Shown here piece by piece: positions 9,491 to 20,016 of a stretch of DNA of 64,000 nt. The DNA is from Snodgrassella gandavensis. Lineage in GTDB: Bacteria; Pseudomonadota; Gammaproteobacteria; Burkholderiales; Neisseriaceae. Both the position numbers and the translations under genes were made by a program. Every line of letters starts with the position of its first letter. Position 1 is the first letter of the stretch. The DNA lies in NCBI RefSeq assembly GCF_914768025.1, contig NZ_CAJZCE010000009.1, positions 46,597-110,596 on the forward strand. Reading direction: 5' to 3'. The notes under the pieces are model-generated. The model did no database searches. It was not told the origin of the DNA and saw only the letters and a program-made list of their open reading frames with translations.

Positions 9491-10082
9491 TGCTAATTAA
9501 TCAAAACTTGGTATAAAAAAGAAATATGCGCATGGTAGCGTAAAACCTGAGAGCTTATCTATTGAATAAAATGTATAAATATAACAAAGGCATGTATTTA
9601 ATTTATTGTATTGATACGTGTCAAATTTAGCTGGTTAAATCTGGTAAAGTAGATAGTTTATAAATGAATATATTTTTGGGTATTGTCATATATGTCTTTC
9701 TGCTGATTGATTGCTAGGATTAGATTTCTGGTTAGGACAGCAGACGTATCCTGCGTAATATTGCATTGGAAATATGCATTTTCTGATATCTGGCTATGTA
9801 TAGGCGCTTTCTGACAGAATAAAATAATTAAGAATATTGCTGCTACATCTAAGGGTAGCAGTATTGGTTTTAAGTTTGCTAATATTGATATAAATATTCA
9901 AAATATATAAATTTCATATGGTTATATTATTTATTTGGCTGTAATGAGATGATTTTTAACATGTGCAGAGAGAGTGAGTTTATTTTTCTAACAAATATTA
10001 ACAATTGCACAATGAGACACAAACATGACGTTGCTTGCCGTGCTCAGGTACAATCTGTTTTTTCTATTGAAATATAGCACTC
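9491..10082. other. Divergent intergenic region between the flavoprotein gene and lolC
   Basis: About 590 AT-rich bases. It holds the FNR-like site at 9611-9624 and, on the minus strand, a possible -10 (TATATT at 9583-9578). The lolC promoter must lie near the right end. I see no small gene. Confidence 0.5.
9611..9624 (-). promoter_or_regulatory. FNR/ANR-type box upstream of the flavoprotein reductase gene
   Basis: TTGATACGTGTCAA matches the FNR consensus TTGAT-N4-ATCAA at nine of the ten conserved bases. It lies 121 bases upstream of the minus-strand start codon at 9490. A TATATT at 9583-9578 is centred 37 bases from the box, slightly more than the ~32 of a class II FNR promoter, so the exact -10 is uncertain. 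Activation under oxygen limitation fits the predicted role of the gene. Confidence 0.7.
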
Positions 10083-11333
10083 ATGGCATCTCTTGAAACA
10101 TGGATTGGCTTACGTTATTTACGCGCCAAGAAACGTAATGGGTTTATGTCATTCATCACTGTGGTATCGATTGCTGGTATCGCGCTTGGCGTAGCAACAT
10201 TAATTGTTGTATTGGCGGTGATGAGTGGTTTTCAAAAAGAAATCCGTAATCAATTACTCAGTGTGGCTCCTCATGCTGAAATGGGATTTTATGAAAACAG
10301 TCTGGATCAGCACTGGCAGGATTTACAGAAGCTGGTAAAAGATAATCCTCAGGTGGTGGGATCGGCACCTTATGTGGCTGATCAGGCATTACTGGCTAAT
10401 GCAGGTGAAGTACGTGGCGTGCAAATTCGCGGGATTGATCCGGCACAGGAAAGTAATGTTGCTGATTATGGTCAGGGAATGCCTAAAAATGGTTTTGCCA
10501 GTCTTAAACCGGGTGAGTTTGGTATTCTTTTGGGTAAAGACCTCGCTGACGGGCTTGGTGCCAATATTGGCGACAAGGTTACTGTAATCACGCCAGATGG
10601 CAATGTAACACCAGCCGGCATGGTGCCGCGTTTAAAACAGTTTACTTTGGTAGGTGTGATTAAAACGAAGATTTATGAGGTGGATAATACGCTTGCCTTA
10701 ACCCATATCACCGATGCGCAAAAACTGTATCGGCTAGGGAATAATGTGAGCGGTGTACGCCTGAAGCTGGCTGATCCGCAGAATGCACCCTTTATGGTTC
10801 AAAAATTTGTACCGGTAAAACTACGGAATGAGATCTGGATTCGCGACTGGACTTTCCAGAATCGCAGCTATTTTGATGCGGTGCAGATGGAAAAACGCAT
10901 ACTGTTCATTATTCTGTTGTTAATTATTGCTGTAGCATCCTTTAATCTGGTATCGTCTTTAGTGATGGCTGTGACTGAAAAACAGGCTGATATTGCTATA
11001 TTGCGCACACTGGGACTTTCTCCGGGAGGCGTAATGCGCATTTTTATGATTCAGGGGGCAGTAGCCGGATTTTTCGGTACCTTTTTTGGGGTGCTTTTCG
11101 GGGTGTCGCTCGGATTGAGTATCGGTCGCATCGTTGCTTTTTTTGAGCAAATGACTGGCAAACACTTAATTACATCCCAGATTTATTTTGTGAATTATTT
11201 GCCTACGGATGTCAAATTTTCTGATGTATGTATGATTGCCGTGATTTCTTTATTGCTGGCTTTTGTCGCCACACTGTATCCAAGCTGGCGTGCCGCCAAA
11301 ACGCAACCGGCAGAGGCTTTGCGCTATGAATAA
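10083..11333 (+). CDS. lolC: Lipoprotein-releasing ABC transporter permease LolC/LolE
   Basis: This inner-membrane permease works with the ATPase LolD to extract outer-membrane lipoproteins and pass them to LolA. It begins [34 protein letters not shown], the LolC/E family opening. One N-terminal membrane segment, a ~200-residue periplasmic domain and three C-terminal membrane segments follow, the last region containing [19 protein letters not shown] sequence (here [15 protein letters not shown]). Length 416 is normal. Its stop overlaps the start of lolD by eight bases, indicating translational coupling. Whether it is best called LolC or LolE cannot be decided from this alone; only one permease gene is present here. 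Confidence 0.93.
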   Translation: MASLETWIGLRYLRAKKRNGFMSFITVVSIAGIALGVATLIVVLAVMSGFQKEIRNQLLSVAPHAEMGFYENSLDQHWQDLQKLVKDNPQVVGSAPYVADQALLANAGEVRGVQIRGIDPAQESNVADYGQGMPKNGFASLKPGEFGILLGKDLADGLGANIGDKVTVITPDGNVTPAGMVPRLKQFTLVGVIKTKIYEVDNTLALTHITDAQKLYRLGNNVSGVRLKLADPQNAPFMVQKFVPVKLRNEIWIRDWTFQNRSYFDAVQMEKRILFIILLLIIAVASFNLVSSLVMAVTEKQADIAILRTLGLSPGGVMRIFMIQGAVAGFFGTFFGVLFGVSLGLSIGRIVAFFEQMTGKHLITSQIYFVNYLPTDVKFSDVCMIAVISLLLAFVATLYPSWRAAKTQPAEALRYE

Positions 11334-12021
11334 ACCTGAGTATGTTATTGAATGTGAGCATGTCAGTAAAACCTATGATGACGGGTATTTACAGGTATCG
11401 GTGCTGGATGATTTGCATTTTAATGTGAGGCGCGGCCAGAGTATCAGTATTGTTGGTGCTTCCGGTAGCGGAAAATCCACTTTGCTGCATCTGCTTGGGG
11501 GGCTGGATACCCCCAGTGGTGGCGCAATACGTCTGATGGGGCAGGATATAACCCAGTTGAGTCAGAAGGCCATAGGTCAGTTGCGTAATCAGTATCTGGG
11601 TTTTGTTTATCAGTTTCATCATTTGTTGCCAGAGTTTTCAGCATTAGAAAATGTGATGATGCCTTTGCTGATAGGGCGCATGTCTAAAGCTCAGGCTGAA
11701 GAACAGGCGAAAACAATACTGGATAAAGTGGGGTTGAAACAGCGTATGGCTCACCGTCCGGGTGAGCTGTCTGGCGGGGAGCGGCAACGGGCTGCAATTG
11801 CACGGGCTATGGTTACTCATCCCGCCTGTATATTGGCCGACGAGCCAACTGGCAATCTGGATCGAAAAAACGCCAGTAATGTACTGGATATAATGCTGGA
11901 TTTACAGCATGAGCTGGATACCAGTCTGGTTGTAGTGACTCATGATGATGAGTTGGCCGGCCGTTTTGATGAGGTTTTAACGGTAAAAGACGGCAGATTA
12001 GCGCCATTTATTGCTAACTGA
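11326..12021 (+). CDS. lolD: Lipoprotein-releasing ABC transporter ATP-binding protein LolD
   Basis: LolD is the cytoplasmic ATPase of the LolCDE lipoprotein sorting complex. The start is ATG 11326, inside the last codons of lolC, giving 231 residues and an eight-base overlap. Walker A is GASGSGKST at ~44-52, the Q-loop region is [21 protein letters not shown], the signature is [15 protein letters not shown], and Walker B is [19 protein letters not shown] is characteristic of LolD. A longer frame extends upstream but would lie inside lolC and is not needed. Confidence 0.95.
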   Translation: MNKPEYVIECEHVSKTYDDGYLQVSVLDDLHFNVRRGQSISIVGASGSGKSTLLHLLGGLDTPSGGAIRLMGQDITQLSQKAIGQLRNQYLGFVYQFHHLLPEFSALENVMMPLLIGRMSKAQAEEQAKTILDKVGLKQRMAHRPGELSGGERQRAAIARAMVTHPACILADEPTGNLDRKNASNVLDIMLDLQHELDTSLVVVTHDDELAGRFDEVLTVKDGRLAPFIAN

Positions 12022-12058
12022 TACTGAAATCGTATTTTTTCATCATGGTTGATTGAGC

Positions 12059-13843
12059 ATGGCTGATAATGTCAATTTGGTTGAGGTTTCCACACAGGCT
12101 ACTCATCCGGCACTACATGCAATGACTCAAGTGCTTGGTGTGGCTGCACACACTGAGTGGGCTGTTATGCAGCCATGGGCAGATGCCCTATTATGGGCTT
12201 TCAATCGGGGAGACAGCCATATTGTTGTACCCCGCGAACATCTGGCGGCAATCCGAAAGTGTCGTGTTTTGGTGGGTGCTGCCGGAGCGTATACTCCTTT
12301 TATTCTGCAAAACAATCATTTATTTTTAGGGCGGATGTGGCAGCTGGAGCAGGATATTGCTGAGAGCCTGTGGCAGTTGGCTAATATTGCGCCTGCAAGG
12401 ATAAATGAGGCGGCTGTGGCTGCCGATCTGGCCGGCTGGTTTCCTGAAGCAGATAGTGCCCAGCAGCGTTTTGCGGCTGCACTGGCCTTAATCCAGCATT
12501 TTGTGGTGATCAATGGCGGACCGGGCACGGGGAAAACAACTACGGTTGCCAAAATTCTGGGATTATTACTCAAACACGCTTGGCCGTTGTCGCGTCCACC
12601 ACAGATTGCGTTGGTGGCGCCTACCGGTAAAGCGGCTGCTCATATGGCTAATGCTTTGCAACGTGCCCTGAGTAAACTGCCTCTGCCGGACAGTAGCATG
12701 CAATTACTAGAACGTTTAACAGGTCAGACAGTGCACCGGTTGCTACAGCTACAGCCGCCACTGTTAACGGGTCCATATGATGCGGAACATCCTTTGCCGG
12801 TGGATATTCTGGTGGTTGATGAATCTTCCATGTTGGATTTATCCCTGTTTCGGGCACTGTTGCGCGCGTTAAAACCTGATGTGCGCTTGATATTGCTCGG
12901 AGATGCCAACCAGTTGCCGGCGGTAGGTGCCGGTAATGTGCTGGCAGAATTATCTCAGCCGACAGTATTGTCACCTGTGCTGAAACAGCAACTCGCAGCG
13001 CTTTTGCCGGAGCAGCCTTTACCCCCGTCCAGCAATGAAGTCAGTATGGCTGCACATATTGCTACCTTGAGTCACAGTTATCGCTTTGATGCTACGCAGG
13101 GTATTGGTGCGTTGGCAACGGCCTGTATCAATGGTGACGATAGTGCGGCACTTAATGCTGTAACCAATTTCCCGGCACAGTTGCAATTGCAGCAGGCTGA
13201 TATGCAGCGATTGAGCCGCGATTTATATTCACAGCAGCAGATGTGGTGGCAGGCAGTGGCTGAAAATAATATCGCAGCGGTTTTCAGCCATCTGACAGAT
13301 ATTATGGTATTGACAGCATGGCGCGCTGATGCAGAAGCATTTAACCAGCAGTACCGGCGTTATTTACGCCAGCAGTTACATCTGAATACTGATAGCTGGT
13401 TTGCAGGGCTGCCGATTCTGATTACCCAGAATGATTATGGAGTTGGTTTGTTTAATGGTGATATCGGTGTCATTCTCCCAGATCGGGATAATTCAGGACA
13501 CCTGCTTGCCTATTTTGCCGACGGTGAGAATTATCGTGCCATTTCCCTTAGCCGTTTGCCTCAGCATGAGGCTGCATTTGCGATTACAGTGCACAAAAGT
13601 CAGGGTTCGGAATACGATAGTGTGTGGTTACTAGCTCCACAGGCGCAGGCTGCGGCAGACGATCCTCTGTTTAATCGCTCACTTTTGTATACCGCACTTA
13701 CCCGCGCCAGACAGCAGTTTACTTTTTGTGGTACGGCCAAACAGTTGGCACAAGGCATAAAAAATAACCAGCAGCGGCGTAGCGGATTAAGTGCAGCCTT
13801 GGCTCAACTGGCTAAAAAACAATCACAGTTGTCTTTATTTTAA
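12059..13843 (+). CDS. recD: Exodeoxyribonuclease V alpha subunit (RecD helicase)
   Basis: RecD is the 5'-3' superfamily 1B helicase of the RecBCD complex that processes DNA double-strand ends. Motif I is GGPGTGKTTTV, followed by VAPTGKAAAHM (Ia), VDESSMLDL (II), LGDANQLPAVGAGNVL (III), and near the C-terminus VHKSQGSEYDSVWLL and LLYTALTRARQQF (V/VI). The protein of ~594 residues has the usual RecD size. ATG 12059 follows an in-frame TTG at 12053; neither has a good ribosome binding site. recB and recC are not in the window. It follows lolD by 37 bases and may be read from the same transcript. Confidence 0.92.
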   Translation: MADNVNLVEVSTQATHPALHAMTQVLGVAAHTEWAVMQPWADALLWAFNRGDSHIVVPREHLAAIRKCRVLVGAAGAYTPFILQNNHLFLGRMWQLEQDIAESLWQLANIAPARINEAAVAADLAGWFPEADSAQQRFAAALALIQHFVVINGGPGTGKTTTVAKILGLLLKHAWPLSRPPQIALVAPTGKAAAHMANALQRALSKLPLPDSSMQLLERLTGQTVHRLLQLQPPLLTGPYDAEHPLPVDILVVDESSMLDLSLFRALLRALKPDVRLILLGDANQLPAVGAGNVLAELSQPTVLSPVLKQQLAALLPEQPLPPSSNEVSMAAHIATLSHSYRFDATQGIGALATACINGDDSAALNAVTNFPAQLQLQQADMQRLSRDLYSQQQMWWQAVAENNIAAVFSHLTDIMVLTAWRADAEAFNQQYRRYLRQQLHLNTDSWFAGLPILITQNDYGVGLFNGDIGVILPDRDNSGHLLAYFADGENYRAISLSRLPQHEAAFAITVHKSQGSEYDSVWLLAPQAQAAADDPLFNRSLLYTALTRARQQFTFCGTAKQLAQGIKNNQQRRSGLSAALAQLAKKQSQLSLF

Positions 13844-13989
13844 TTCTGCCTATTTACTGGCTTTAATTTTGCCTGCTTACTTTGGCAATCCATGCTGTGA
13901 AACTTAATTTTATGTATATATAATATTCTGGTTGGTGGAATAATTTTATGCTATTCTGCTTTATCAGAAAATATCACAAAGACTGAATC

Positions 13990-14697
13990 ATGCATAAACC
14001 TTTAATTGCAATTATTGCTGCAATGCAGCCCGAACTGGATTATTTACTTGAACAGTTGGATAACCGGCAGGATAGTGTAGCAGGCGCAGTACATTTTCAT
14101 CAGGGTGAAATTAAAGGTGTACGGGTGATACTTGCCTTGAGCGGCATAGGTAAAGTTAACGCAGCGCTTACTACCTCAGTGATCATTGAACGGTTTGCAC
14201 CTGATTATGTTATTAATACGGGCAGTGCTGGTGGTCTGAAAGCTGGTATTCAGATTGGGGATGTGGTGGTTGGTAATGAGGTGGCTCATCACGATGTTGA
14301 TGCCACTGTTTTTGGCTATGTGCCCGGTCAGGTACCACAATTGCCACCAAGATTCTTTGCTAACCAGCATCTTATTGATGCGGCCAAACAAGCTGCACAA
14401 GTGTTTACTGGTGCTGAAATCCATACTGGTTTAATCGTGAGTGGTGATCAGTTTATCGGCACCGCTGAACAAAACCGTTTGATCAAAGAAAATTTTGCTG
14501 ATGTGGTAGCCGTGGAAATGGAAGCTGCTGCAATTGCCCAAACCTGCCATCAGCTTAATGTTCCTTTTGTGATTATTCGTGCTATTTCTGACAATGGCGA
14601 CGCCAATGCTTCAATTAGCTTTGATCAGTTTTTGCAACGGGCTGCTATTCATTCAGCAAAGATGGTACTCAATCTGATATCTATATACAAGCCGTAG
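13990..14697 (+). CDS. mtnN: 5'-methylthioadenosine/S-adenosylhomocysteine nucleosidase
   Basis: MtnN (Pfs) cleaves the N-glycosidic bond of MTA, SAH and 5'-deoxyadenosine in the cytoplasm, recycling SAM by-products. It shows the family pattern: IAAMQPELDYL at the N-terminus, ALSGIGKVNAA, VINTGSAGGL, the substrate-binding SGDQFIG, VEMEAAAIAQ with catalytic Glu/Met, and IRAISDNGD containing the catalytic Asp. Length 235 is standard. A promoter-like TATAAT stretch lies upstream around 13918. The gene stands alone between recD and the AT-rich transferase gene. Confidence 0.94.
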   Translation: MHKPLIAIIAAMQPELDYLLEQLDNRQDSVAGAVHFHQGEIKGVRVILALSGIGKVNAALTTSVIIERFAPDYVINTGSAGGLKAGIQIGDVVVGNEVAHHDVDATVFGYVPGQVPQLPPRFFANQHLIDAAKQAAQVFTGAEIHTGLIVSGDQFIGTAEQNRLIKENFADVVAVEMEAAAIAQTCHQLNVPFVIIRAISDNGDANASISFDQFLQRAAIHSAKMVLNLISIYKP

Positions 14698-14952
14698 AGT
14701 TTTAGCATGATTATCGGGTGAAATTCGATTTATAAGGATTTAATTATTGTCTGGTATGAAAATCAATTAGGTTTTTTTATATAGAGCGTGTACAAAACCC
14801 AAAAGTTTTTATAAATTTGAGTGATGGCTACTGCTTAATATAGATTTAAACATAATTTAGGCTATTATGGTAGCCGGTAGTCAATTACTAAATTTATATG
14901 CTATTTATATAAAAATTTACTTCTTTATTTTTGTATTGTAGGGGATGTAGCA

Positions 14953-16545
14953 TTGAAGTTAGTTATTAATAAGTATGCAATTTTATTATTGCTTGTTTTT
15001 TGTGGCTTACCTATTCTCGGCGCATCGAATTACTCTGTAATTTATCAAATTGGTCTATATTTTGCGACAATAGGTTATTTTTGTCTGTTAATTCTGTTAT
15101 GGAAAAGCAGGCTTACGCGTATTTTTTCAATTTTGTTGTTATTTGTCTGGTGTTTTAATACTAGTATATCGCTGATAATATTGCAGATATATCATTGTCA
15201 GTTTAATGCGGAGCTAGCTATTACTATGTTGGCTTCTAATGCCAGTGAAGCGATAGAGTTTTTGCACGCTTACTGGCATATAATCTTTTGCTTAATGGTC
15301 ATATTTGCTATTTTAATTGTACTGATTAAAACTACAGCACAAGTTTTGTCTTTGCGGGTTCTTAAAGTTATTGTAATGCTATTTATGGTGGCTATACCGC
15401 TTAAGGCATTAGAGCAGATTGCTAAAGGTCGACTCAGTCAGGAAAATTTTGATTTAGGTGAAAAAGTATGGCCTTATACTGGATTGAATAATTTTGCCAT
15501 ACTTTCGCGTGCTTATAAGGATATGAATATTCTTAAAACCGTAGCTAGGCAGCAAACTGTATATAAATTACAGCGTAAAGAAACTGATATAGATACTTAT
15601 GTAGTCGTGATAGGTGAATCAGCCAGACGCGCTAATTTAAGTCTTTATGGCTATTCCAGATTAACGACACCTAATGTCGACAGAGAGCGGGCAAATCTAT
15701 TCATTTTTAATCAGGCAGTAGCTCCGGCTCCGGTTACATTGATGGTAGTACCAAATGTTTTAAGTAGACGAACGATAAATGACAGAGGTATTGATAAACT
15801 GGGCGATAACATAGTAAATATGGCTGGTCAGGCTGGCTTTAAAACTTACTGGTTAAGTAAGCAGGGTAAAATTAATAAATATGATACATTAATTACAACC
15901 ATTGCAAATGCAGCAGAAACTAAGGAGTGGTTGAGCGGTGGTTATGACAATACTTTATTGCCCAGATTTATAAAAATATTGAATGATAATAGTGCTGAAA
16001 AAAAACTGATTATTCTGCACATTAATGGTAGCCATAAAAATGCATGTAATAAATACCCAGAAAGTGAACAGGTATTTAAGAATGGGCGTTCTCCAGTAGA
16101 GGACTGTTATGATAATTCCATTCATTTTACAGATAAAATATTAGGAGAAATTTTTAGTCATTTGCGCAGCAAAAAAGCTTCATTATTGTATTTTTCAGAT
16201 CATGGGCAAACTATTAAGATTAAACGGGGGCAGATAGACTACACACATGCTGTTGTGCATCCGACTAAAGAGGGGATAGATGTACCGCAATTTATCTGGT
16301 ATAGCCCAAATGTGCCAGCCAATAGTAGACGGATCGGTGAATATAGGGAGATATATCCTACTGAGGATAATTATTATTTAATTTATGACTGGATGGGTAT
16401 TGAGAAAATTGATGAGTTAAATACACATTCTGTTTTATCAACAGATTTCATCCCACGTAAAAAAATTCAGGTGATGGATACAGATTTGAATATTTTTGAC
16501 TATCGGGATTTGCCCCTTGACGAAATCAGACCTTACCAAAACTAG
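14953..16545 (+). CDS. Phosphoethanolamine-transferase-like membrane sulfatase-fold protein (EptA family)
   Basis: About five hydrophobic segments (residues ~5-150) precede a periplasmic alkaline-phosphatase/sulfatase-fold domain. That domain has VVVIGESARRANLSLYGYS, the segment PVTLMVVPNVLS where EptA/MCR enzymes carry the Thr nucleophile, IILHINGSH, and YFSDHGQ with metal ligands. EptA-type enzymes move phosphoethanolamine from phosphatidylethanolamine to lipid A or other glycans, lowering sensitivity to cationic peptides; the acceptor here is unknown. The start TTG 14953 is chosen because GGGGAT lies at 14941-14946. The gene is visibly more AT-rich than its neighbours, which suggests acquisition. 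It lies just upstream of sbmA. A broken metal site is not apparent. Confidence 0.82.
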   Translation: MKLVINKYAILLLLVFCGLPILGASNYSVIYQIGLYFATIGYFCLLILLWKSRLTRIFSILLLFVWCFNTSISLIILQIYHCQFNAELAITMLASNASEAIEFLHAYWHIIFCLMVIFAILIVLIKTTAQVLSLRVLKVIVMLFMVAIPLKALEQIAKGRLSQENFDLGEKVWPYTGLNNFAILSRAYKDMNILKTVARQQTVYKLQRKETDIDTYVVVIGESARRANLSLYGYSRLTTPNVDRERANLFIFNQAVAPAPVTLMVVPNVLSRRTINDRGIDKLGDNIVNMAGQAGFKTYWLSKQGKINKYDTLITTIANAAETKEWLSGGYDNTLLPRFIKILNDNSAEKKLIILHINGSHKNACNKYPESEQVFKNGRSPVEDCYDNSIHFTDKILGEIFSHLRSKKASLLYFSDHGQTIKIKRGQIDYTHAVVHPTKEGIDVPQFIWYSPNVPANSRRIGEYREIYPTEDNYYLIYDWMGIEKIDELNTHSVLSTDFIPRKKIQVMDTDLNIFDYRDLPLDEIRPYQN

Positions 16546-16705
16546 ATTATATTAATTGACTTTGTATAAAAGTCACTATTTAATAGCTGCTTTACAATCA
16601 GTTTGGTTGTGTAAGCATTGTGGCAGAAGAAAGCGCTAGCTAACATAGTTTAAAACCATAAATATTTTGTCTCTCAACCGGCAGTTATTTTATCAGGATG
16701 AAATT

Positions 16706-17908
16706 GTGTTTCAGTCATTTTTCCCGAAGCCCCGTTGGTTTTTCCTGTCTGCTATCTTGTGGATTGGTCTGAATATTGCTCTTTGGTATGCGGGTGGTAA
16801 AGCAGCAGGTGAATGGTTTGGCTGGCCGCAGGGCTATGCGGATAAACCTCTGGCTATTGGTCTGTCGCGTTTCTGGTCGCCTGGATTTTTGTGGTTTTAT
16901 ATCTGGTTTGTACTGGCTACAACCATTTTTGCTGTTTTCTGGTCAGTGGTGGCACGGCATCCGTGGCAGCGTTGGTCAATATGGGGTTCGGCCTTAATCC
17001 TGTTCAATATCTGGTTTAATGTGCAGGTAAATGTAACCATCAATGCCTGGTATGGCCCGTTCTGGGACATGATCCAAAAGATGCTCGGTAGTGGTGGCGG
17101 GCCAATCAATCATATTTATCAGAATATGCTCACTTTTCTGCTGATTGCGATGGTAGCGGTAACCGTAATTATGCTGAATGCTTTTTTTGTCAGCCATTAT
17201 GTATTTCGCTGGCGTACAGCCATGAATCAGTATTACATTGATCACTGGCCAAAACTACGTACTGTTGAGGGTGCCTCTCAACGCGTTCAGGAAGATACCA
17301 TGCGCTTTGCCACGATTGTGGAAGAGCTGAGTGTGAGTCTGGTACGGGCTGTTATGGTACTGATTGCGTTTTTACCGATTCTGTTTCAGCTATCCAGCCA
17401 TGTACCAGTATTACCTCTGATTGGTGAAGTTAAATACTCGCTGGTTTGGGCGGCATTGGGCTGGTCATTGTTCGGTACGGTATTGCTGATGGTAGTGGGC
17501 ATTAAGTTGCCCGGTCTTCAATACAATAATCAGAAAGTGGAAGCAGCCTACCGCAAGGAGTTAGTGTATGGAGAAGATCATGGTGAACGTGCCCAGCCTG
17601 CTACCCTGAAACAGCTTTTTGAGCGGGTGCGGATTAATTACTATCGTTTGTATTTCCACTATGCTTATTTCAATATGGTGAGTACTTGGTATTTACAGCT
17701 AGACGGGCTGTTTGGTCTGGTTATGTTATCACCGTCTATCGCTGCGGGTACGATGACACTCGGATTGATTAACCAGATTATTAATGTGTTTAATAATGTG
17801 CGTGAATCATTTCAGTATCTGATTAATTCATGGAAAACCATTATTGAGCTTTTATCCATTCATAAACGCCTGAAAGCTTTCGAATCGATATTACATGAGA
17901 AGAATTAA
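16706..17908 (+). CDS. sbmA: Peptide antibiotic transporter SbmA/BacA
   Basis: SbmA is a proton-driven inner-membrane importer of proline-rich peptides, microcins and similar compounds; its homologue BacA is needed in some rhizobial symbioses. I start at GTG 16706: it is preceded by AGGAT at 16695-16699, and the resulting N-terminus [15 protein letters not shown] lines up with the E. coli start, giving 400 residues. A TTG at 16667 would add 13 residues. Visible landmarks are [62 protein letters not shown] split over residues ~270-300, and FQYLINSW. It lies 160 bases after the EptA-like gene. Both proteins bear on cationic peptides, so a functional link is plausible. Confidence 0.93.
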   Translation: MFQSFFPKPRWFFLSAILWIGLNIALWYAGGKAAGEWFGWPQGYADKPLAIGLSRFWSPGFLWFYIWFVLATTIFAVFWSVVARHPWQRWSIWGSALILFNIWFNVQVNVTINAWYGPFWDMIQKMLGSGGGPINHIYQNMLTFLLIAMVAVTVIMLNAFFVSHYVFRWRTAMNQYYIDHWPKLRTVEGASQRVQEDTMRFATIVEELSVSLVRAVMVLIAFLPILFQLSSHVPVLPLIGEVKYSLVWAALGWSLFGTVLLMVVGIKLPGLQYNNQKVEAAYRKELVYGEDHGERAQPATLKQLFERVRINYYRLYFHYAYFNMVSTWYLQLDGLFGLVMLSPSIAAGTMTLGLINQIINVFNNVRESFQYLINSWKTIIELLSIHKRLKAFESILHEKN

Positions 17909-18249
17909 TAGTACCTAATTATACTTATATTTGTATGGCGAAAATGATTTTTGCGTAAACTGGCTAACCTGAATAAATAAAAATATCGGTCGCGAGAATC
18001 AACAATTATGAATCCATCCATACTTGTTGTGGTTTGCAGTAAGCTGTTTGGCCAAATCTGTTTTAGCTATCTGATGTTGCTAATAGCCTCAAAATTGGCC
18101 GATTTAATGAAATAAATAAGCAATATTCTGGCCAGATATGGTTATTTTGTACGATTCAATTTAAACGTTGTTTATTCATTATCACTTTGGATTTAAGTTT
18201 GCTGATGATGAATTACAACCGTGTTTTAGAGCACAGGCTGTTGATGCAT
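17909..18249. other. Intergenic region between convergent sbmA and antiporter genes
   Basis: About 340 bases without a coding signal that I trust. No clear terminator hairpin for either gene was found by eye. Confidence 0.4.
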
Positions 18250-20016
18250 CTAGTAATCCAGCGCAATCAGTCTTTTGCCAATCGCCGTAGCAGGCTGAAA
18301 TTCAGTACTGATGATAGATAGGGTATTGTTTTTATCCTGAAGAAATAGCGGTATTGCCTGCGGATGATCGTGGCAGTACTGTTGATAATCATAGGCAGCC
18401 GTGATATTGGTAATTTTAATCCGTGCCTGTTTGTTGAGCATGTTTTCCAGTCTGCTGAAAGTAACATCCTTTTCAAACAGTTGGCGGAATACGTATTGAT
18501 GCTGTTTTTGTGCGCGGGAAGTTAAATCCTGCTCTTCGGCAAAACGGATGCGGTAAATATTCTGTTCACCAAATTCATGCCGAAACTGTAGCTCACATAA
18601 GGTATTCAGTTCTTTATCACGGCTCACGGCAAACAGATGGCCAATGCCCATCAGGTCAAGTTGGGTTTGTGCGTTTTCTGAAACGGGATTGCCAAAATAG
18701 GTTCGCAGCCCCTGCATGCGTGCGCGGGCAATCTGGACATAGTGATAATCGGCCACTAAAACATCAATATTCAGTTGTTTGAGAGTGTTAGCCAGCATGA
18801 GGGCTACTTCATTGCTGCCAACAATCAGTACGCCATTATTGCTCGGCTCGCGTACCTTGAGTAGGCTGGCAATGGTTTTTGCACCCAAGCCCTGAATCAG
18901 TACTGTACCGATAATAATCAGAAAAACCATCGGTGCCAGCAGTTCGGTTCCGGCTAAATGCTGATTTTGCAGGCGTAGCGCAAACAGTGAAGCAATGGAT
19001 GCGGCTACAATACCGCGTGGTCCAATCCAGCTTATCATCAGCTTTTCCTGTACGCTTAAGCCGGAATGAATAGATGAAAACCATACGGCTAGGGGGCGGG
19101 CAACAAACATGGCGATGAATAACAAGGCCACACCATGCCACCCCAGTCCCAGCAGTGCAGCCACATCCATACGTGCAGCCAGAATAATAAATAAGGTAGG
19201 AATAAATAATAGGGTGAGGGATTCGTTAAAGGCCAGTATGCTTTGTCGGGGGAATTGTGGCCAGTTGGCCAGTGCCAGCCCCAAGATGGTAACGGTTAAC
19301 AGACCAGACTGGCTTTCCAGATAATTGGATAGGGAAAATACAGTGAGCACAAATGCAAAGGTCACTACATTGCGCATGTATTCAGGCAGCCAGTAGCGCT
19401 TGATGGCATTGGCCAGAAACACGGCACCCAAACCACCGCAGATGATGGCTACAAGCACAATTTTGCTGAAAAGTAGCAGTGAGTTTTCGTGTCCATTGGA
19501 AACGATGTATTCGTATACGAGCACTACCGCAATGGCGCCAATCGGATCAATAATAATTCCTTCCCAGCGCAGAATATTGGCAATTTGATTACGTGGACGC
19601 ACACTGCGCAGCATTGGTGCAATAACTGTTGGGCCTGTAACGCAGACAAGAGCACCAAACAGTATGGCCACGCGCAAATCCAGTTTAAATAGCCAGTATG
19701 CAGCCAGTGATAACACGGCGATGGTTAGCAGTGCGCCCAGCGTCACTAGATTCTGAACAACGCGTCCATGCTGGCTGATTTCATGAAATTGCAGGGTGAG
19801 GGCACCTTCAAACAGAATAATGGCTACACCAAGTGAAATGCAGGGAAAAAGTAGGTTGCCCATCACGATATCAGGTTGAAACCAGCCCAGTACAGGGCCA
19901 ATGATGATGCCGGTAAACAGCAGAAATAGTACGGATGGTTGTTTCAGATACCAAGCCAGCCATTGTGCGCCCATGCCCAGTGCCAGTAATGCTGAAAACT
20001 GAAAGGCTATATCCAT
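18250..20016 (-). CDS. CPA1-type sodium (cation)/proton antiporter with C-terminal TrkA-N domain
   Basis: Residues ~1-390 form a twelve-or-so-helix Na+/H+ exchanger domain with FEGALTL, CVTGPTVIAPMLRSVRP, RWEGIIIDPIGA (the Asp likely ion-binding) and ISWIGPRGIVAASIASL. Residues ~395-510 form a Rossmann TrkA-N domain beginning NGVLIVGSNEVALMLA, which in related proteins binds NAD(H) or nucleotides and regulates transport. The protein (588 residues) should exchange Na+ or K+ for protons across the inner membrane and help pH or salt homeostasis. It is monocistronic. The ion specificity cannot be told from sequence. Confidence 0.88.
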   Translation of the reverse strand: MDIAFQFSALLALGMGAQWLAWYLKQPSVLFLLFTGIIIGPVLGWFQPDIVMGNLLFPCISLGVAIILFEGALTLQFHEISQHGRVVQNLVTLGALLTIAVLSLAAYWLFKLDLRVAILFGALVCVTGPTVIAPMLRSVRPRNQIANILRWEGIIIDPIGAIAVVLVYEYIVSNGHENSLLLFSKIVLVAIICGGLGAVFLANAIKRYWLPEYMRNVVTFAFVLTVFSLSNYLESQSGLLTVTILGLALANWPQFPRQSILAFNESLTLLFIPTLFIILAARMDVAALLGLGWHGVALLFIAMFVARPLAVWFSSIHSGLSVQEKLMISWIGPRGIVAASIASLFALRLQNQHLAGTELLAPMVFLIIIGTVLIQGLGAKTIASLLKVREPSNNGVLIVGSNEVALMLANTLKQLNIDVLVADYHYVQIARARMQGLRTYFGNPVSENAQTQLDLMGIGHLFAVSRDKELNTLCELQFRHEFGEQNIYRIRFAEEQDLTSRAQKQHQYVFRQLFEKDVTFSRLENMLNKQARIKITNITAAYDYQQYCHDHPQAIPLFLQDKNNTLSIISTEFQPATAIGKRLIALDY

